Shown: positions 25,801-35,883 of the stretch, one piece after another
Numbering within the stretch: the first letter of the stretch is position 1
Layout of the letters: every line of letters begins with the position of its first letter
Source of the DNA: Sanderia malayensis
Taxonomy: Eukaryota > Cnidaria > Scyphozoa > Semaeostomeae > Pelagiidae
NCBI GenBank assembly: GCA_013076295.1
Contig: RQOL01000660.1
Location: forward strand, 248,001-312,000
DNA: 64,000 bases
Reading direction: 5' to 3'
The notes under the pieces: generated by a model
Told to the model about the DNA's origin: nothing
What the model saw: only the letters and a program-made list of their open reading frames with translations
Database searches by the model: none
Program-made: the position numbers and the translations under genes

Positions 25801-27706
25801 TGTATCTTGGGCCTTATGTTGTCATGATTGAAAAAATGGTAAGTTTTTAGCTGTTATGTTTGCGACTAAATTATCTATTATTATTCATTTACTTGGCATT
25901 ATTTATATTTTATAATTTATGCTTGCTTTAGACTGCAGACCTGTGCTATTTCTTATCCATCATGGCTGTAATCCTTTTTGCTTATGGTGTTGCAAGGCAA
26001 GCATTATTGGATCCTGTCTCTCCCATCTCGTGGAAATCGATTGTTAAAATATTCTTCACTCCTTATTGGCAAACTTATGGAGAGTTGTTCTTACACGAAG
26101 ATCACTTATACAGCGGTGAGGTTTGTTTTTTCCTTGCAAAAATTTATGTTATCCTTTGTTGATACAACATTTTCCATTTTGACATAAATTAACAGTGCCT
26201 GCAAGAACGGTTTTAATGCCATTTAATTTTGTAATCTTGGAGTTTTTTAATTTTATTTCATTAAGATATAATGGATAATAATGGAGTTATAAGTTATATG
26301 AAATTTTCTTGAGTGAAAATTCCGTATTCAGTAAGATGTATATTTGTTTGGTATTTCTATTTTCGTAGATTTACTTAATTTCATTATTTTAATTCTTTTC
26401 AGGCACGACAACGGTTTTTGACACCAAGAAATATAACCAATACAGTGAGCCAATAGTTTCAGTCCTCATGGCCTTGTATATGCTTGTGGCCAACATACTG
26501 CTATTGAATTTACTGATTGCCATATTCAAGTAAGTGAGAATTTGTCATTTTAATACATCAGATAGTTTATATAATTTTCTTGTCTCTATCAAAGCAACAT
26601 GTTCAACTGCTTACATTTAGAAAATTACTTATCATGTTGTTTCTTTAAAATCTGATTACATTCATTGCTGATTTTTCTATAACAGCAACACTTACGCTGA
26701 AGTACAAAGAAACTCAGAACGAATCTGGAAGTTTCAGCGATATGACGTCATTGTGCAATATACCAAAAGGCCATTTTTCGTTCCTCCATTTGTGGTGATC
26801 AATCACGTAAAATTGCTCTGCAAGCATATCTATCGTAAATGCTGTAGAATGCCCCGTAGCAAAGACAAGAGAATGAGTAAGACTTGCCATTTGTCATATT
26901 TGCAGCATCCATAGATTCGTTATTTTTCTTTCTTCGTATGCTACCTTTATAATTCAATTGAGATGGAGTTACGTTTTGCTTGCTTTTCAACAAAATATCG
27001 CCACTTTTCAACTTTGTCAGACTGATCAACTTCATCAGACTTATTAATATATTATTTTGTAGAAATTTCTTTGACAAAAAAAGAGCTATCTGATCTTCTG
27101 CACTTCGAAGAAGAATGTCTGGCAGAGTTGTTAACAAATTATTATCTGTCCTTGACATCTGATGAGAAGGCAACAGAAGAATTAAAGAAGGAAATCCGGG
27201 AAACAGCAATGAAAATTAGCAATCTGGAAGTGGCTGAAGAGAAGGCAAAAGAAGAACTACATGAAGAAATTAAGCAATCAATGGAAAAAACGGCAATGAA
27301 GATTAGCAATCTAGAAACGTATGAAAAGATGGCAAAGGAAAGATTAATTGAAGAATTAAAAGAATCAAAGGAGGAATTAAGAGAAACAACATTGAAGATT
27401 ATCAATCTGGAAAAGGCTGAGGAGAAGAAAAAAGAAGAAGTAATCCGCGAAAAACAGGAAGCAAAGCAGGAAATGATGCAAGAAAAAGAAATGATAAGCA
27501 GTGTTCAAATGGCTGAAGAAAAAGCAAAACAAGAATTGCATGAAGAGATGAGAAAAGTGGCAATGAATATTAGCAAAGACTTGAAGGAGAAAATGAGGGA
27601 AACAACGACAAAAATTAGCTGCCTAGAAGATAAAATTGAGATAATTGCAGCAAATCTTCAGTCTGTATTGCAAATATTGAAACAGGGCAGTAATGAGACA
27701 AGATGA
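19878..27706 (+). CDS. TRPM gene B, N-terminal module B, channel core and coiled-coil tail
   Basis: Exons: 19878-19948, 20174-20342, 20557-20721, 20937-21158, 21249-21405, 21518-21689, 21829-21955, 22406-22472, 22620-22720, 22912-23046, 23257-23307, 23527-23828, 24051-24279, 24569-24669, 24883-25009, 25159-25287, 25608-25838, 25932-26115, 26403-26529, 26686-26876, 27063-27706 (TGA). They sum to 3702 bases. With the first exon at 9419-9481 they give 1254 residues, a normal TRPM length, with no internal stop seen. SLOG: ISAIGGKRDF, WVITGGTNTGVMK. S2 EEIRQ and S3 WNICD conserve the Ca2+-site residues. Pore [10 protein letters not shown] has an acidic Glu. S6 is [19 protein letters not shown] and the TRP helix is WKFQRYD. 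The last exon is one continuous Glu/Lys-rich coiled coil (KISNLE repeats) and ends SNETR with no NUDT9H. This is the best preserved channel of the window. Confidence 0.88.
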
Positions 27707-28200
27707 CTGAATGAGCACAGTTTTGTAATTCGACAATTTGTAACCTCAAAGGGGATAATTTTTGTGTTTACCAATATTGCAATATATTTTTCTATCTAAC
27801 AATTAATTATTAAATTTGCTTAACTGATCAAAGCATCACTTTTTGTTGTCATGTTGGTCTTGTTATAATTTATAATATTTCTGTAAAATGCTTTTCTCGT
27901 TGTCTACGTAGATATCAAGTGTCCGATAATTTAAATCGCACTTTAATGAAAATTTTCTATTTTTAATCAGTATGCAAACTTGTTGCTAAATTTCTACAAT
28001 TATCTAACGTCATATTTTGTATGTATAATGTTGAGTAGCCTGACTTGGCTTTCAATGTAACTTTTTCGGAGTTTACCTTCTAACTGTTCTCTACCAGACA
28101 GCAGCTCGCTTTTCTTGTGATGTTACATTGCAAGATTTTTAGCTTCTTTTGTGACTATTTTAAGCATTTTTGTAATTAATTGTATTTTATGTGTAGTTTA
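27707..28200. other. Sequence after gene B stop
   Basis: AT-rich presumed 3' UTR and spacer leading to the tRNA-like array. No clear AATAAA close to the stop and no reading frame of note was seen. Confidence 0.4.
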
Positions 28201-29850
28201 CTTGCTACTAGCGTAGAGGTAGTGATGCGGCTTGGCATCCAAAAGGTGTTTGGTTCGAATACAGGTGCCTATATATTAAATTTTGACAAATTTCTTTCAA
28301 ACTGATTTCTAAAAATGATTAAAAATGCTAACAGTATCCTTTCTATCATCGGATGTAGCAGCGTAGAGGTAGTGCTGCGGCTTGGCATCCAAGAGGTTTG
28401 CAGTTCGAATACCGGTACTCATAAAGTGAAATTTGACAAATTTCTTTCAAATTGATTTCTAAAAATGATTAAAAATGCTAACAGTATCCTTTCTATCATC
28501 GGATGTAGCAGTGTAGAGGTAGTGCTGCGGCTTGGCATCCAAGAGGTTTGCAGTTCGAATACCGGTACTCATAAAGTGAAATTTGACAAATTTCTTTCAA
28601 ATTGATTTCTAAAAATGATTGAGAATGCTAACAGTATCCTTTCTATCATCGGATGCAGTAGCGTAGAGGTACTGCTGCGGCGTGGCATCCAAAAGGTTTG
28701 CAGTTCGAATACCGGTACTCATAAAGTGAAATTTGACAAATTTCTTGCAAACTGATTTCTAAAAATGATTAAAAATGCTAACAGTATCCTTTCTATCATC
28801 GGATGTAGCAGCGTAGAGGTAGTGCTGCGGCTTGGCATCCAAGAGGTTTGCAGTTCGAATACCGGTACTCATAAAGTGAAATTTGACAAATTTCTTTCAA
28901 ATTGATTTCTAAAAATGATTAAGAATGTTAACAGTATCCTTTCTATCATCGGATGCAGTAGCGTAGAGGTACTGCTCCGGCGTGGCATCCAAGAGGTTTG
29001 CAGTTCGAATACCGGTACTCATAAAGTGAAATTTGACAAATTTCTTTCAAATTGATTTCTAAAAATGATTAAGAATGCTAACAGTATCCTTTCTATCATC
29101 GGATGCAGTAGCGTAGAGGTACTGCTGCGGCGTGGCATCCAAGAGGTTTGCAGTTCGAATACCGGTACTCATAAAGTGAAATTTGACAAATTTCTTTCAA
29201 ATTGATTTCTAAAAATGATTAAGAATGCTAACAGTATCCTTTCTATCATCGGATGCAGTAGCGTAGAGGTACTGCTGCGGCGTGGCATCCAAGAGGTTTG
29301 CAGTTCGAATACCGGTACTCATAAAGTGAAATTTGACAAATTTCTTTCAAATTGATTTCTAAAGATGATTAAGAATGCTAACAGTATCCTTTCTATCATC
29401 GGATGCAGTAGCGTAGAGGTACTGCTGCGGCGTGGCATCCAAGAGGTTTGCAGTTCGAATACCGGTACTCATAAAGTGAAATTTGACAAATTTCTTTCAA
29501 ATTGATTTCTAAAAATGATTAAGAATGCTAAAAGTATCCTTTCTATCATCGGATGAAGTAGCGTAGAGGTACTGCTGCGGCGTGGCATCCAAGAGGTTTG
29601 CAGTTCGAATACCGGTACTCATAAAGTGAAATTTGACAAATTTCTTTCAAATTGATTTCTAAAAATCATTAAGAATGCTAACAGTATCCTTTCTATGATC
29701 GGATGTAGTAGCGTAGAGGTAGTGTTGCGGCGTGGCATCCAAGAGGTTTGCAGTTCGAATACCGGTACTCATAAACTAAATTTTGATCAGTTTCATAAAA
29801 TTGATTTCACAGAAGAATATAAGACTGACAGTTCCAGAAGTTTATCCATC
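28201..29850 (+). repeat. Tandem array of eleven 150-bp tRNA-like units, + orientation
   Basis: Units start at 28201, 28351, 28501 and every 150 bases to 29701, with no length change. Each has an A-box-like TAGCGTAGAGGTAG and, about 45 bases on, a B-box-like AGTTCGAATAC (GGTTCGAATAC in the first unit). A 3' part follows with GACAAATTTCTTTCAAATTG and CAGTATCCTTTCTATCATC. There are two sequence subtypes: CTTGGCATCC units (2, 3, 5) and CGTGGCATCC units (4, 6-10). No run of four T occurs in a typical unit, so no pol III terminator is present. A divergent unit with GTGGCGAAGAGGTAG and TGGTTCGATAT follows at about 29840-29925. Confidence 0.95.
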
Positions 29851-29925
29851 GGTGGAGTGGCGAAGAGGTAGTGCTACGGGGTGTCCACCGACCAGGTAAG
29901 TGGTTCGATATCAACAGAAGGCAAT

Positions 29926-30390
29926 GAAATTTACAAACACGTGAGTATAATTATTATGTCTCATTGATTACTGTCGTCCATATTTACGATTTAAATCTGG
30001 TTATTCCAGCGAGGAAAAACCGGGGAGTGTGAATGAGCAAAACGAATAAGCAAGGGGACATCAAGCAGGTTGAAGAAATGAGCAAGGGGACACTAAACGT
30101 TCCATGAAAAACTAACGGGGAGATAAATTCGATTTGCGTTCATCTCTAGAGGTCTTTCTTGTAACAAAAGTTTGATCCGCCTCCCCTTAGTTTTTCAGGT
30201 GCGAGTGTATGACCCCTTACTGTTTTAACCACCTGCGCAATGTCCCCTTTGATTCTATGCGCCAGTACATCTACTGTTACTAACCAATCTAATAGGTTGT
30301 ACTATCACCTACTGCTAATCTAGAACTATAAGTTGAGAGACAGTGATCGTATAATTCGCAGAGATATAAAGGTAAATTGAACTTACTTGA
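29926..30390. other. Spacer between the two head-to-head tRNA-like arrays
   Basis: Unique-looking sequence with several GCAAGGGGACA or CCCCTTA words in both orientations (AAGCAAGGGGACATC, TGTCCCCTTTG), hinting at an imperfect inverted repeat around 30045-30260. No gene is seen. Confidence 0.4.
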
Positions 30391-31245
30391 CTTACCTGGT
30401 CTCGAACCACTTACCTGGTCGGTCCACAGCCCGAAGCGTAGCCAATACGCTATTGGAGCCGACGCTTGAAGAAACATAATTTTGAATCTCATCATTTTCA
30501 ATATCTTTATTTCATTTGACATGAAATAAAATTGTTCGGCTGTGTTAGGTCTTGAACCACTAATCTTCTCGGTCGCACACCCCGAAGGACAACCTCTAGG
30601 CTACTGCAGCCGATGATTGAAAGAATGCAATGTTCAATCTCATCATTTTCAGTAACTATATTTCATTTGACATGCAATAAAATTGTCCGGCTATGTTAGG
30701 ACTTGAACCACTAATCTTCTCGGTCGCACACCCCGAAACACAACCTCTAGGCTACTGCAGCCGATGATTGAAGGAATGCAATGTTCAATCTCATCATTTT
30801 CAGTAACTATATTTCATTTGACATGCAAAAAAATTGTTCGGCAGTGTTAGAACTTGAACCACTAATCTGCTCGGCCGCACACCCCGAAGCACGACCTCTA
30901 GGCTACTGCAGCCGATGATTGAAAAAATGCAATGTTCAATCTCATCATTTTGAGTAACTATATCTCATTTGACATGCAATAAAACTGTTCGTCTGTGTTA
31001 GGACTTGAACCACTAATCTGCTCGGTCGAACACCCCGAAGCATAACCTCTAGGCTACTGCAGGCGATGATTGAAAAAATGTAATGTTCAATCTCATCATT
31101 TTCAGTAACTATATCTCATTTGACATGCAATAAAATTCTTCGGCTGCGTTAGGACTTGAACCACTAATCTGCTCGGTCGCACACCCCGAAGCACAACCAC
31201 TAGGCTACTGCAGCCGATGATTGAAAGAATGCAATGTTCAATCTC
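30391..31245 (-). repeat. Tandem array of tRNA-like units, - orientation, 150-151 bp period
   Basis: The 3' ends of the units (CGGCTG/TG words on +) lie at 30538, 30688, 30839, 30990 and 31141. A more divergent sixth unit lies at about 30395-30475. On the minus strand each has TAGCCTAGAGGTTG (A box), GGTTCAAGTCC (perfect B box), outer arms TCGGCTG..CAGCCGA like an acceptor stem, and TTCGG..CCGAG like an anticodon stem with a nine-base loop. An AATTTTATT stop-like T run follows. The T arm is imperfect. Family resemblance to the + array is clear (ATCGGxTGCAGTAGCxTAGAGGT). Confidence 0.9.
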
Positions 31246-32065
31246 ATCCTGTTCAGTAAGTTTAGTTTGTTTGAAAGGCAGCAGGCGTTCAAGATTCCTG
31301 AGGCAATAAGCAGGCATTACGATGAAAAAGAAATGGTGCAACCAATGCCCTGGCAATGCAATGCGATGCAAGGTCTGGGGTCGAAAAAAACAACAAGTTT
31401 ACTTCTCAAGTCGTTTACACGGGCAAGTTTCGCATATCCCAACTTTTCACATGGAAAATGAAAGCTGGCATGCCTGTTTTTGAGCGCATTTAGTGCATTT
31501 GAAATATGAACAACTTTCATAATAGTTCTAATCGACTCCATCTACAGAAGCAAAATAATATTTTCAATTAAAAATTGCCACAAAAAACTGCTCTTGCAAC
31601 CTAGTCTAAAGACCGGACGCCACTGTTAAAAAAGAGAAATGGCAAAACAGTTAACTTTTCGTGCGTTAATAAAATCAAGTACTTTTGAAAAAACCCTTCA
31701 TCACTACTGGGGGTCATATCCAAAGCGTTTTGTATTGCAATAACATTGGCTATTGCAAGTTTTATGAATTCTGACGTTCAATGACCTTTCAAAGCGAGAC
31801 CCGGTATTTGAAGCGAGGCAACTTCTGCACATCAATCATTTAATTGTTTGCACAGTTTGTTGAAGTAGCGCTATTTTATCGCATTTTTTCTGCATTTTAA
31901 TCGACGTAAAATGCTGAAAAGTATGGTAAATTCATAAAGATAGAATATAATATACACTGTCTATCTTATATCTTATATCTTTGTGGGTAAATCACAAAAA
32001 ATAGATTGTGAAATTGTGCAACCCTTAAACTTCAGGCCATGCTTTGCGAGGAGGATTTCTACATA
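31246..32065. other. Intergenic spacer without recognisable gene
   Basis: No paralogous TRPM block and no convincing coding frame. Contains short direct repeats such as CAATGCAATGCGATGCAA near 31350. Nothing else noted. Confidence 0.4.
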
Positions 32066-32478
32066 CCGTAATGCTTCGATTAAACCCCGGGGCGTTTGCT
32101 AAATTTTTTGATATTTTAGGGGGCATCTTTTCGAGGGGGCGTTTAAAAGAAAGAGGCCATTATTAATAAACATCTAATGATGATCGCATTTAGCATGAAA
32201 CTCTGAGTATAACAACTAAAAAAGTCTGGTTCCAGAAGTATAATTTAAAAAATCATCTAAACATCTAGTTCAAAGTCATCATGAACATCGTCTTCCTCGA
32301 TGATGTTAAAAGAAGGAGCAGCTTCGGTTCGGTGTGCTTCGAATACACGCCCCTTCAAGGGGGCGTCTATTCGAGGAAGCGTTAAATAGAGGGAGCGTTT
32401 ATTGAAAAAAATATTTAAATGGGGGTCTTTATTCGAGGGGCGTTTAAAAGAAGGGGGCGTTTGATCGAAACATTACGG
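32066..32478. mobile_element. Non-autonomous element with CCGTAATG termini and CATA duplication
   Basis: The left end is CCGTAATGCTTCGAT and the right end ATCGAAACATTACGG, a clear terminal inverted repeat. Both sides carry CATA. The interior is rich in GGGGGCGTTTAAAAGAA and related words. There is no coding capacity. Related fragments occur at about 2680, 35150-35370 and 51625. Confidence 0.8.
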
Positions 32479-33860
32479 CATATAATTAAATTCTTGATCA
32501 TATACCGATAGAGGCTAAAAGAAGGTAAATGGTATTGATACCTGAATGGAAAGATCTTAAATATGAAGAAAGGCTAAAGCGACTGAGTCTTTGCAGTTTA
32601 ACTTACCAAATGATGCTATAATTGATACACAAATATGGTTGCCGTGATATAAAGTCTGTTTTGCTAATAGCAAAGTATGGAAAACCAAGTAAAGAGCTTT
32701 ACTGAAAGATAAAATACCAGTGTTAAAAAGCGTGCATATTTGCGCATGGATGGGGCCTTGCTCCAAAAAGAGATGCAGTAAAAATGACAAATCATTAAAC
32801 TCATTCAAATAGACTGGATGAATTCCATAGAGCATACAATAATCATATGACCGTGACCCATTTCTTTGCTTCTTTAGTCAACAAAAATATTATTGGTATA
32901 ATAGTTGTCTTTCTTTAGTCAAGTATGTTTTTCTACATCTTTTACCCTGCAATGTTAACGTATCTGTCGGTCCGGGGTTGTATGTAATGCTGAGACTATA
33001 TCATAAGACAAAAAATCGCAGAGTTTGATCTTGATCCGCAGACAGACAATTCCTTCCGGAAAAGGTTCTTATAATTGTTTGAAAAAATCTGACTAAATTG
33101 TTATTGTAAATGAAATCAACTTGAGTGCAATTACACTCATGATTTTCATTACCAAATGAACTTACCTTCGGAAGTCTGCAAATAGATGTGGCTTTGCAGT
33201 TAGGCCCAATTCCACAGCAAGATTTGATATAGATTTCCTGGAAGCCACGTAAAGCTTAGAATCTAAAAATTACATTGGAGATATTGTCATACCATCCATT
33301 GTGAATTGTCATATTTTTGAAATTTTACTGCAATCGCCTTGTGCATTGCAAACATGATGTAGTACCACTGGTTATCTCAATGTGTTGTGAAGGCGATCCT
33401 ACGGGCACATGCGATTACACACCAGCAGTTGCTTCGTTTTGAGTGTCTGTCGTGTCTCGTTGTGTGACGTGTGACGTATTGCAAAATGTGCTCTTGATTC
33501 AAAGAACAAATTCTCTTCTGAAGCAGAGTGGTAGCGCAACCCAATTGCTTCGGAAGCAGAATTCCAGACCCCAAAAAGAAGTGGGTCATCAAAATTCTGC
33601 CAATGAACGCTGTTGCACCACAGATTAAAAGTTTTGCCTTATGATCAGGGAGCTGTTTCCTAGTTTCTTTTTGTTCCAATGAATGAAGTAACTCCTGTTT
33701 GGTTTGCCTAGTGTGGGACAACATCGCACCTTCGAGTTGCTTTTCATAACAAGTTTGTATTTCTATTGCTAATTTGGAGCATTGTTTTGTCGCTGCAATT
33801 TCAATTGTAAAAGAATTAATTCGTAAAGTTATTTATTAGTCTGTGATTTGGTAATTGCAG
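32479..33860. other. Intergenic stretch upstream of the NUDT9H relic
   Basis: Open frames of 60-115 codons exist on both strands (for example 33377-33724 minus), but none shows a known domain or a paralog elsewhere in the window. The upstream NUDT9H exons of gene A (those at 5050-6425) have no counterpart here, so the relic is truncated on its left side. Confidence 0.45.
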
Positions 33861-34499
33861 ATGGAAACAAGCTCCACGTGGCAAGAAATTTGCGCGTGCG
33901 AAAAGTTTGTATTCAATGAACTCCTGGCGTTACAACGGAGTGAAAATAAGTTGGTTATTCCATAGGAAAGCAAAAATGAGTTGATACATTGTCTTTGATA
34001 ATTCTTATTCAAGAATTTATTCTCTCTTGGCAATAGGTTTAACCAGAGGAACCTCCATGCGACATGCATTTTTTAAGTTTTGCGTTGTAGAAGTAATTGA
34101 AATGGTTTGCGTTTGCACATTCCAAGAGAGAGCCAGCGCTTCGTTACTGCGGAGTTTTGTCATCTGAGTTTTTATTGTACTTAATCTTCATGTTCTTGCT
34201 CTTCTGGCATACCTTTTACTTTGTTTTGCAAGGAATAATTTCGACAAATGTGCCACCACCAACATTTGTAACTCAGATATTTGAACTTGATGATATAGGC
34301 CGATATTCTCATGTTTATACAGCTGCAAAGGAATTCTTTTCTCACTGCTCTAAGGCTTGCATCAATGTTTTGCTTGATAGGTCAAAGAATAAAACAAGAT
34401 CATTGGAAAGAATTAATGTTTTAGTTGCAAAACAGTTGTAAGAATGGAAAACCAAGATATTCTGTTGGAAATTGCAAGGTTGGGAGATACTTGGATGCA
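33861..34499 (+). pseudogene. NUDT9H domain relic, copy of the end of gene A
   Basis: Three remnants align to gene A exons 6517-6622, 6886-7008 and 7466-7579. The first (from 33861, WKQAPRGKKFARAKSLYSM) has a one-base deletion after SLYSM and a destroyed donor (GGTAAG became AGGAAAG). The second (about 34231-34353, [20 protein letters not shown]) is intact as sequence, but its donor is GC where gene A has GT. The exon matching 7242-7349 has been deleted with its intron. The last piece has lost the stop (GATGCATAA became GATGCACAG). It is likely the former C-terminal domain of gene B, now stranded about 6 kb beyond the present stop. Confidence 0.9.
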
Positions 34500-35690
34500 C
34501 AGGTTTGAGCTTTTTATGAAGCTTAGGCATTTCTAAAATGAATACTGCAAAAGGGGAAGTTTTTCCAAAGCTATATGCTTAAAAGCTAGACTGTTATTAT
34601 TCCTTTGGCACAACACTTGCACACAAGGAGTATTTGTTATTATCATTTTATAAGATTTTATTTTATAAGAGAACCTAATTTTATTTTCCAGGTCACAATT
34701 TTGTCCAGACAGGCGCAAGGTTAAGGACTTAATCAAACGAAGAATGCTTGCAGAAGGCCTTGGTAAAGAATTCTGGGATTTCTTTTAACCTTTCTTACTG
34801 GCTAACGCGTTATGGGGAAAACCCTCGTTTAAGGAGATTGCTTTGTTTTTCATTTAATGGACCTTGTATGTACTCCACAGAAGTCTGATCAAAATCTTTG
34901 TAGTTTCTGCTTGCATTTGAATAGGCAACCCCGCCCGGGATTTTTATTTGCCTGACGCTTTTTTAATGAGAAAGCCTTATAGTCCTGAAGTAAATAGCTG
35001 TTTTACGGGAATCCTCTCTATGAAAGTAGATAAGGGTTGGGCTTGGTTACTTCAATCAGTCAGCCAGTCTTGGAAAATTTTAGAAAAATCCAAAGATTGT
35101 GAGAAAATTCAAACTGGATTTTACTCATGTAACTTTGATTTTCGTGGTTTACCGTAAGAACTCTAATAAAGCACCCGAGGGTTTTTCTATTTTCGAGGTT
35201 CCAGAGAGGTGCTTAATCAATACGAGGCTTGATAACATTCTCAAAAAACTCCAAGTGAAAAATCTCCATAGAACTTTTGATTTGGGATGAAAATCTCAAA
35301 TATTTCGTTTCGAATAGGAGTTATTAGAAAGGGGCGTAATAAGAAGGGCTTGATTGCGCTTTTAAGTTACTAAATGATTTTTGTGAAAGCATCCAACTTC
35401 TACTGGGGTATTCGAATAGTTAAATTTTTTAGATTCAAGTCAAAAAAGACTTTTAGAATGTTCTTACTTTTTAAAGATTCTTTGATTTACATCCAAGAAG
35501 TCTGGGAAGGTCTTTATATTTCATTCATAAGGGGTTGCATTAATATATCTCATTTTAAACTAACTATCATAAATGCAGAGACGAAGTTATCGAAACCAGG
35601 TATATTTTCCTCAATCGTTGTTTGTCTCGTACAGATCTATTCATAAGAAATATTAGTTGTCTTTTTGTCAATTGAGCTAGCATTTCAATA
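34500..35690. repeat. Segmental copy of the A-B intergenic region
   Basis: Blocks at about 34960-35030 and 35540-35680 align with 8295-8390 and about 9040-9200 in the same order (for example GTATATTTTCCTCAATCGTTG in both). The alignment continues into the promoters of genes C and B respectively. This shows that relic, spacer and promoter were copied together. An inserted ACCGTAA-type repeat fragment lies at about 35150-35370. Confidence 0.75.
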
Positions 35691-35883
35691 CATTTCATAG
35701 AAATCTGGTAACCCCCATTTATTCCTTACAAAAAGCTCATTGCTGAATATTTGCATTTGAACGGGCAGCTTAATTCATCTGCTTTCGCTTGGTTGCCCTT
35801 CACTCGATCAATTTAAAAGCACACACTTGAGATGCAAGATTTCAGTATGCCGATCTGTTGTTGTTGATGCCGCATCGATTCCA
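35690..35883 (+). promoter_or_regulatory. Promoter and 5' UTR of TRPM gene C
   Basis: An exact ATTTGCAT octamer at 35749-35756 is followed by TTGAACGGGCAGCTTAATTC, ATCTGCTTTCG and TGCCCTTCACTCGATC. These are the same ordered blocks as upstream of genes B and D. The sequence just before the ATG (GCCGATCTGTTGTTGTTGATG) also matches gene B. POU-type factors bind ATTTGCAT in animals; their use here is inference. Confidence 0.6.

Noticed and set aside
27142..27405. Minus-strand frame opposite the gene B coiled coil (and the similar one at 49555-50046)
   Set aside because: The Ser/Ile/Phe-rich translation is the expected shadow of Glu/Lys-rich coding repeats on the other strand.
28201..31245. Functional tRNA genes in the repeat arrays
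   Set aside because: Boxes A and B are present, but the T arm lacks five proper pairs, the anticodon-like loop is nine bases in the - units, and no standard anticodon loop with T33 is seen in the + units. They are called tRNA-like repeats instead.
33377..33724. A 115-codon minus-strand frame
   Set aside because: No recognisable domain, no paralog in the window and no splice-site context. Its GATAFIGRIL wording alone is not enough to claim a Rossmann-type protein.
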